Source: Phycisphaerae bacterium (GTDB taxonomy: Bacteria; Planctomycetota; Phycisphaerae; UBA1845). From it: a DNA stretch of 38,474 bases. Below, one piece after another: positions 33,518 through 38,474 of this stretch (position 1 is the stretch's first letter; each line of letters starts with the position of its first letter). Below the pieces are notes generated by a model that saw only the letters and a list, made by a program, of their open reading frames with translations, had not been told where the DNA came from and made no database searches. The position numbers were made by a program, and so were the translations under genes. Location: positions 1-38,474 of the forward strand of contig JAJDDT010000107.1 in NCBI GenBank assembly GCA_029260165.1, written 5' to 3'.

Positions 33518-34125
33518 TTGCCGATGTTATCGGTCAGGACCGCCCTGGATTTCATCAGATAGGTAACCAGAGAAGCCGCCGTCACCAAAACCATCATCCA
33601 CACGAAAATCGCCACCAGCATCTCCAATCCCGGACGAGATTCCAGCCCGCGACTCGCCACCGCCAACAGTATCACCCCGACAGTGATCGATTGAATCCAC
33701 ATCTTCACCTTGCCAACATACCCCGCCCCAAATTCAATACCACGCGACTCTGAAAACCCCCGCAATCCGGTCACCAGCAGCTCACGCCCCAAAATGACGA
33801 CCAGCATCCAGGGTCTGAGAAACGTGACATTGAATCCATTCGCGTCACAAAAGGCAGGCCCCGCCAAAAAAACAAACGCCCCGCACACCAGAACCTTGTC
33901 AACAAACGGATCCAGAATCCGCCCCAACGCCGTCACCTCATTCCGCTTTCGCGCCAGGTAGCCATCAAGATAATCCGTCGCCGCCGCAACCACAAAAACA
34001 CCCAGACCAACATACAAAATCCAGGACTGTGGCGATCGCTGCGAATACTGCCCCAGAAGGACCAGAAACACAATCGTCAGCACGAGTCGTGAAAGCGTGA
34101 TCTGTGTTGGAAGATTAACCGTCAT
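33514..34125 (-). CDS. pgsA: CDP-diacylglycerol--glycerol-3-phosphate 3-phosphatidyltransferase
   Basis: PgsA makes phosphatidylglycerol phosphate at the membrane from CDP-diacylglycerol and glycerol 3-phosphate. It is 203 residues with several membrane helices. The CDP-alcohol phosphatidyltransferase motif D-x2-DG-x2-AR-x8-G-x3-D-x3-D is complete, in TDYLDGYLARKRNEVTALG and RILDPFVDK. NLPTQITLSRL is the typical N-terminus. It overlaps rimO upstream and uppP downstream by 4 bases each. Confidence 0.95.
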   Translation of the reverse strand: MTVNLPTQITLSRLVLTIVFLVLLGQYSQRSPQSWILYVGLGVFVVAAATDYLDGYLARKRNEVTALGRILDPFVDKVLVCGAFVFLAGPAFCDANGFNVTFLRPWMLVVILGRELLVTGLRGFSESRGIEFGAGYVGKVKMWIQSITVGVILLAVASRGLESRPGLEMLVAIFVWMMVLVTAASLVTYLMKSRAVLTDNIGK

Positions 34126-35501
34126 GCCGAAGGTAGAACGCGTAACGGGACACGCACAGGCACTGCGACCAAATCATAGTCATCGCGACCGACGCACCGA
34201 ACCTGTACAAACTCACCGGGCGACGCCTCACAATTCCGCACATACGTCACACTGTCCACCTCCGGAGCCTGCCCCTGGTGTCTCGCCACAAGTATGCCGT
34301 CATCACCCACGCTGTCCACCAGAACATCAAACTCCCGACCACGCATCGCCTCCGCCAACCCGAACGCAACCTCCTGTTGCACCGTCATCAACCGATCCAC
34401 GCGGGCCTCCTTCACCTCACGCGAAAGCTGATTCTTCATCCTGCCCGCAGGTGTCTCAGGCTCCAGCGAATACGGAAACACGCCCAACGCGTCAAACTTG
34501 AATTCCCGCACGAAATCAACCAGCTCCTCGAACTCCGCCTCCGTCTCACCCGGAAATCCCGCGATCATCGTCGTCCGAATGCTCACCCCCGCAATCCGAT
34601 CACGAAGCCTCTCCAGCAACGCTTCCGTTTCCGACCGCGTCACACGCCGATGCATCGACTTCAAAACCCGATCGTTGATATGCTGCAACGGAATATCAAT
34701 ATACTTCACAACCTTGTCACACCCCGCAATGGCATCAATCATCGCGTCCGTGAATATCGACGGATAAACATACATCAACCGGATCCACGCCAACCCCTCA
34801 ACCCCATTCAAATCCCGCAATAGCTGCTCAAGCCCATATGCGTTCGCAAACTCCTCGCCATAGCTCGTTGTATCCTGCCCAATCAAATGCAACTCGACCG
34901 CCCCATCCGAAATCAATTCCCTCGCCTCGCGCAGAATCACCTCCGGCGGCTTGCAATGCATCGCCCCACGAATCGACGGAATCGTGCAAAACGTGCATTT
35001 CTGATTGCACCCCTCGCTGATCCGCAGAAAAGCATAATGCTGAGGCGTCAGGCGAAGCCGGGAAAAATCAAGCTGCACAAACGGATGATACTCGCTCAGG
35101 AAAACATCCGTCTCCCGATCACCAGCCTGACGATCGCTCAAAACCGCCGTCACCACGTCATCCCGATTGTTCACCCCGACCAGCGCGTCAATCCCGTCAA
35201 CCGCATCCAGCAACGACTGACGATCGCGCTGAACCAGACAGCCAGCCACCACCACCCGTCGGCAGTTCCCCGTCTCCTTCTGCGCGACGGCCTGACCAAT
35301 CACATCAACCGCTTCCTCGCGAGACGCCTCCAAAAATCCGCAGGTATTAATCACGATAACGTCCGCATCCGACGCATCGTTGGTCAGCGCGCACCCCGCC
35401 TCCGCCAATTGCCCAAGCATCTTCTCCGAATCGACAAGATTCTTGGCACACCCAAGCGAAACAAACGCCACCGTGGTTGGCTCGCGTGATTGAATCATCA
35501 T
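34122..35501 (-). CDS. rimO: ribosomal protein uS12 methylthiotransferase RimO
   Basis: RimO is a radical SAM enzyme that methylthiolates an Asp of ribosomal protein S12. It is 459 residues. The N-terminal UPF0004 domain holds the auxiliary Fe-S Cys residues (C18 in VSLGCAKNLVDSE, C54 in NTCGFL, C88 in AGCLVQR). The radical SAM motif CNQKCTFCTIP gives C165, C169 and C172. A TRAM-like domain ends the protein (EFDVLVDSVGDDGILVARHQ). VSLGCAKNLVDSE is typical of RimO rather than MiaB. ATG 35501 is preferred, 8 bases after AGGG; ATG 35498 is next. The frame to 35600 has no family support. Confidence 0.95.
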   Translation of the reverse strand: MMIQSREPTTVAFVSLGCAKNLVDSEKMLGQLAEAGCALTNDASDADVIVINTCGFLEASREEAVDVIGQAVAQKETGNCRRVVVAGCLVQRDRQSLLDAVDGIDALVGVNNRDDVVTAVLSDRQAGDRETDVFLSEYHPFVQLDFSRLRLTPQHYAFLRISEGCNQKCTFCTIPSIRGAMHCKPPEVILREARELISDGAVELHLIGQDTTSYGEEFANAYGLEQLLRDLNGVEGLAWIRLMYVYPSIFTDAMIDAIAGCDKVVKYIDIPLQHINDRVLKSMHRRVTRSETEALLERLRDRIAGVSIRTTMIAGFPGETEAEFEELVDFVREFKFDALGVFPYSLEPETPAGRMKNQLSREVKEARVDRLMTVQQEVAFGLAEAMRGREFDVLVDSVGDDGILVARHQGQAPEVDSVTYVRNCEASPGEFVQVRCVGRDDYDLVAVPVRVPLRVLPSA

Positions 35502-35586
35502 CCACAAAACCCTTGAAAAAACGTCCGCACAGTCTATCCGCAGAGCGCATGCCTTGAAACCCCAACCCATTCCTCCCGAAACCCCA

Positions 35587-35616
35587 TTGCCCCCAACCAT
35601 GAACGCGACTTATGAT
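35587..35616 (+). promoter_or_regulatory. candidate groES promoter
   Basis: TTGCCC (35587-35592), an 18-base spacer and TATGAT (35611-35616), predicted start near 35623. An inverted repeat CGGTC-CTGT-GACCG (35624-35637) lies right at that start. No CIRCE-type HrcA operator is present. Confidence 0.45.
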
Positions 35617-35658
35617 GCCCCGACGGTCCTGTGACCGACAACACGAAAAGGAATCACC

Positions 35659-35982
35659 ATGGCTCAGAAACCATCAACCCGACCCCAACAACTCGAAACC
35701 ATTGAACCCATGGGCAACCGCGTGCTCATCCGCAAGGACGCTGATAAAAAACGCACGAAGGGTGGCATCGAACTCCCCGATGCCGTCGAAATTCCGACCA
35801 TCACAGGGCGCGTCGTCGCCGTCTCCGCCCAAATCGAAAACGATTCCGACTATCCCATCCGCCAATACGACAAAATCCTGTTCAATCCCAAACATGCGGT
35901 CCCGGTCGATTTTGAAGCCGACAACCAACTCTTCGTCGTCCCGATTGACGACATCGTCGCCGTATTCCGAAAAGTGAAGTAA
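35659..35982 (+). CDS. groES: co-chaperonin GroES-family protein (orphan)
   Basis: GroES caps the GroEL folding chamber. This 107-residue protein has a 17-residue N-terminal extension before the usual start (IEPMGNRVLIRKD), then the mobile loop KKRTKGGIELPDAVEIPT, GRVVAVS, and a C-terminal strand (QLFVVPIDDIVAVFRKV). The central region is more divergent than in housekeeping GroES. ATG 35659 has AAAGGA 7 bases upstream. groEL is not downstream; instead a BtpA gene follows after 19 bases. It may be a secondary GroES paralogue. Confidence 0.88.
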   Translation: MAQKPSTRPQQLETIEPMGNRVLIRKDADKKRTKGGIELPDAVEIPTITGRVVAVSAQIENDSDYPIRQYDKILFNPKHAVPVDFEADNQLFVVPIDDIVAVFRKVK

Positions 35983-36001
35983 CCCAAAGAGGCCCAAACC
36001 C

Positions 36002-36787
36002 TTGCTTCAAATCAGCAAACCCTGCCTCATTGGCATGATCCACCTGCCACCACTCCCCGGCGGCCCACAGAACAACCCACCCTTGTCTGCATCACTAGCC
36101 CGCGCTCTCGACGACGCACGCATCCTTCAATCCGCCGGTTTCGACGCCCTCATGATCGAAAATTTCGGCGATACCCCCTTTTCAGCCACCCAAATCGACC
36201 CCGCCACCGTCGCCTCGATGGCCGTCATCACCGCCGCCATCAAAAACGAAGTCAACCTCCCCGTCGGCATCAACGCCCTTCGCAATGACTCCATATCCGC
36301 ACTTGGCATCGCCGCCGCCGTCGAGGCCTCCTTCATCCGCGTCAACGTGCTCATCGGCGTCGCCGCCACCGATCAGGGGTTCATCGAAGGCAACGCAGCC
36401 AATCTCCACCGATACCGCAAACAACTCGACGCCAACGTCGCCATCCTCGCCGACGTCCACGTCAAACACGCCCAACCCATAAGCCAACCCGACGTCGCCC
36501 TCGCAGCCGAGGAAACCGCCTACCGCGGCGGAGCAGACGCGCTCATCGTCTCAGGAACCACCACGGGTCGGCCCGCAGATATCGACGCCATCAAAAAAAT
36601 AAAATCAGCCGTCCCCGACCGCCCACTCCTGATCGGAAGCGGAGCGACGACCGACTCCATTCGCGAGATTCTCAAGATCGCCGACGGTGCCATCGTCGGC
36701 ACTTCGATCAAGATCGACGGAATCACCACCGCCCCGGTGGATCCCGACCGCGCCCGCGCACTCGTCTCAGCCGCCAAATCAGCATGA
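36002..36787 (+). CDS. BtpA/SgcQ-family protein
   Basis: This 261-residue TIM-barrel-type protein is of the BtpA family, named from a cyanobacterial protein needed for photosystem I stability; in other bacteria the role is unknown. Signature blocks: IGMIHLPPLPG, GFDALMIENFGDTPF, VGINALRNDSISALGIA, FIRVNVLIG, ILADVHVKHAQP, and GADALIVSGTTTGRPAD. TTG 36002 follows AGAGG by 9 bases. It overlaps the next gene by 4 bases (ATGA), so the two are coupled. No photosynthesis genes are nearby. Confidence 0.92.
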   Translation: MLQISKPCLIGMIHLPPLPGGPQNNPPLSASLARALDDARILQSAGFDALMIENFGDTPFSATQIDPATVASMAVITAAIKNEVNLPVGINALRNDSISALGIAAAVEASFIRVNVLIGVAATDQGFIEGNAANLHRYRKQLDANVAILADVHVKHAQPISQPDVALAAEETAYRGGADALIVSGTTTGRPADIDAIKKIKSAVPDRPLLIGSGATTDSIREILKIADGAIVGTSIKIDGITTAPVDPDRARALVSAAKSA

Positions 36788-37812
36788 GTCGTCCCCGCCG
36801 AAGCACGAAAACCATCCGACTCTGGAGCATCGCCGGCTCATGCCGACCGGTCATCGAATCGCTCGGTTTGCAATCGGGCAGCGAACTGATCCAATTCGTT
36901 CAGAACGCGTTTGGTGAAAACTACCGCGTGACAGCCGACGTTCGCACGCTCGAAGCCTCCGAAGATGATGACAAGGGCGGGAGAAACGACGACCTCCGTC
37001 GAGGACGCGAAATCGAAAGAACGTTATCGGACGACAAAATCGTTGCCGCCATCGCGATCCGTGGCGGCGCATGGCTAACCCGTGTTTTGCCAAAAATCGA
37101 CTTCGACACCCTCAAAACCCGCACCCGCCCGATCGCAATTTTGGGATTCAGCGAAATCACCGGACTTCTCAACATCACCGCCGGGTACCGAAAGACAATC
37201 GCCATCCATGACCTGTGCCCATCGTTCCTCCGCGCAACAAAAAAACGCCCATCCGAAAAGCAACTCAGAGATCAATTCACCAACTTTTTTTCGGACGTCG
37301 AACGCATGATCACAGGTCAACCAAGCCACCGAACCATCCAGGCTAGGCTAATCCAGGGCCAATTCTCCAATCCCAAAAACATCAGCATCGTCGGCGGCAA
37401 TCTGTCACTGCTAACCACACTCATCGGCACACCCTACGCCAAGTCCATCGCCCCGCGAAAACACTGCTGGCTTCTGCTCGAAGACGTACACGAACCCCCC
37501 TGGCGTATCGATCGCATGTTGGCACATTTCACGCTGGCGGGATGGCTTCAACGCTACGACGGGTTCATTCTTGGAAGATTCACAAACCACGGAGAGGACA
37601 TCACCAACGCCGTTCGTATCTGCCTGGAAAAACAACTCGCCCCGGCAATTTCGCCCATCATACTCGCAAACAACATAGGCCACGTCCTGCCAATGGCTCC
37701 GATTCCACTCGGAAAACGCGTCGTCACGCTGACCGTCGGCAACGACCGCAACGTCCGATTCGACATCGCGTGGCCCAAACCGTGCGTGACTTGCCGTCCG
37801 CACGGATTATGA
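36784..37812 (+). CDS. peptidase S66 (LD-carboxypeptidase) homologue
   Basis: S66 LD-carboxypeptidases remove the terminal D-Ala from murein tetrapeptides during wall recycling; relatives act on other peptides. This 342-residue protein is divergent but keeps the catalytic set: Ser in GFSEITGL (S123), Glu in LLEDVHEPPW (E233) and His in NNIGHV (H300). The family blocks RGGAWLTRVLPKID and IVGGNLSLLTTLIGTPY are present. The usual N-terminal APS motif is replaced by IAGSCRPV. There is no signal peptide, so it is cytoplasmic. Its ATG overlaps the BtpA stop. Confidence 0.82.
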   Translation: MSRPRRSTKTIRLWSIAGSCRPVIESLGLQSGSELIQFVQNAFGENYRVTADVRTLEASEDDDKGGRNDDLRRGREIERTLSDDKIVAAIAIRGGAWLTRVLPKIDFDTLKTRTRPIAILGFSEITGLLNITAGYRKTIAIHDLCPSFLRATKKRPSEKQLRDQFTNFFSDVERMITGQPSHRTIQARLIQGQFSNPKNISIVGGNLSLLTTLIGTPYAKSIAPRKHCWLLLEDVHEPPWRIDRMLAHFTLAGWLQRYDGFILGRFTNHGEDITNAVRICLEKQLAPAISPIILANNIGHVLPMAPIPLGKRVVTLTVGNDRNVRFDIAWPKPCVTCRPHGL

Positions 37813-37887
37813 TGGATGCAGGTCCAAGGCGACGACGATGTGGGTTGATCGTTCGGACAGAAACGCCTGAAAAAACGGAAAACAACG

Positions 37888-38352
37888 ATGCCCTTAGTTG
37901 AATGTCAATGCGGCGCGCAGTTTTCATATCCGGAACGGTTGGCGGGCCGACGCGTCAAATGCAAGCGTTGCGAACAACCAATCTCCCTGCCCGAAACAGA
38001 TTCATCCGCACCGGACGAAGGGGTATGGAGTGCGTTTGCCGATGAAGCAGCGAACGCCGCGACCCAGGCACGGGAACAATCCGAACAGCAACAACGACAG
38101 GCCCGGCAGCGTGAAGCTGCGGCGGCGGATGCTGACAATCAGCGAATAACGAGCGGCGGCGGTGACAGAACAGGTGATTTCGCTGCACGATGGGGCGTGT
38201 ATTGGAAGGATGTCATGGGCAGCCTGTTTCTTATCGCCAATCCCTCCAACCTGGGGACCGTGATTGTCCTTGGCGTGCTGGGCGGAGTTCAGCCATTGTT
38301 GCAATGGGGGGGGTGTATCGGGGCGATTGCGTCACTTAGGGCGCGCTCATAA
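37888..38352 (+). CDS. zinc-ribbon membrane protein, possibly truncated
   Basis: This 154-residue protein has an N-terminal zinc ribbon (C6, C8, C25, C28: ECQCGA, then LAGRRVKCKRC), a form frequent in planctomycetes. A low-complexity Gln/Ala/Arg region follows (~55-85), then a hydrophobic C-terminal part (SLFLIANPSNLGTVIVLGVL and GGCIGAI). It stops after only one or two membrane segments; relatives with this head often carry several more, so a shortened gene is possible. It lies 75 bases after the S66 gene. The ribosome binding site is weak (GGA 8-10 bases upstream). Confidence 0.65.
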   Translation: MPLVECQCGAQFSYPERLAGRRVKCKRCEQPISLPETDSSAPDEGVWSAFADEAANAATQAREQSEQQQRQARQREAAAADADNQRITSGGGDRTGDFAARWGVYWKDVMGSLFLIANPSNLGTVIVLGVLGGVQPLLQWGGCIGAIASLRARS

Positions 38353-38398
38353 ATAACATGAACGATTTTCTGTTGGGTTTTCTGTCGGAAGGTCGATG

Positions 38399-38474
38399 AT
38401 GTTGTTGGATGCAAGACACACAAACCATCAGTCGCATTCGATGCAAGTACCGTGCGCTTCGCGTGGAGATGGAC
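38399..38474 (+). CDS. possible start of a gene running off the window
   Basis: ATG 38399 (or 38396) has GGAAGG (38387-38392) 6 (or 3) bases upstream and the frame is open to the edge. Only 25 codons are visible and they show no recognisable motif. Confidence 0.2.
   Translation, partial: MLLDARHTNHQSHSMQVPCASRGDG

Noticed and set aside
35502-35658. CIRCE/HrcA operator before groES
   Set aside because: No TTAGCACTC-N9-GAGTGCTAA-like repeat; only a short 5-bp inverted repeat is present.

Overview
The window looks like chromosomal DNA of a GC-rich bacterium, most probably a planctomycete (Phycisphaerae-like). The basis is inferential. Two small membrane proteins carry zinc ribbons of a kind common in that phylum (22362-22649 and 37888-38352). 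A TPR protein carries two RNA polymerase alpha C-terminal domains. SpoIID and HEAT proteins occur without sporulation genes, there is a large multi-domain surface protein, and GTG/TTG starts are frequent. I see no rRNA, tRNA, CRISPR array, insertion sequence or phage gene. It reads as housekeeping genes mixed with lineage-specific surface proteins.

Layout. 1-3268 (+): a hypothetical protein, the TPR/double alpha-CTD protein and a SpoIID-like cell-wall protein. 3269-3587: a promoter-rich, hairpin-rich leader before malate dehydrogenase (mdh). 4605-6934 (+): a HEAT-repeat protein and a small membrane protein. 7014-9553 (-): a degenerate nucleotidyltransferase-like protein, a TPM-domain protein and a zinc-ribbon LemA protein in overlapping frames, then an unlisted 58-residue membrane ORF. 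9707-10756 (+): selD, whose own active-site residue is a UGA-encoded selenocysteine followed at once by a SECIS-like hairpin. 10814-15000 (-): a TetR regulator, paaA, paaB, paaC, paaD and a metallo-beta-lactamase-fold hydrolase, with a clear promoter and a KstR2-like operator. lysA is divergent at 15164-16471.

16521-19083 (-): two secreted lipoproteins, one with an HEIGH metallopeptidase motif. 19157-19858 (-) is yceH, divergent from a + strand run of yhaM, gcvPA, a zinc-ribbon membrane protein and gcvPB. A 3.3-kb modular surface-protein gene lies between gcvPB and a LipM-like octanoyltransferase. That enzyme probably serves the H protein of the same glycine cleavage system. 28389-29165 (-) is a lipoprotein. 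29476-30939 (+) is a polyprenyl-phosphate sugar transferase for exopolysaccharide. A hypothetical protein (-) and a PHP phosphoesterase (+) follow. 32678-35501 (-) is the overlapping operon rimO-pgsA-uppP. 35659-38352 (+) holds an orphan groES, a BtpA-family protein, an S66 LD-carboxypeptidase homologue and a zinc-ribbon membrane protein.

The clearest point missed by standard annotation is selenocysteine SelD: an ordinary ORF call starts after the catalytic residue and loses it. The other leads are the TPR/alpha-CTD protein, the mdh leader RNA, the operator-controlled paa cluster, the LemA/TPM/dead-nucleotidyltransferase operon, and the surface protein with a Cys-TM-Arg tail.
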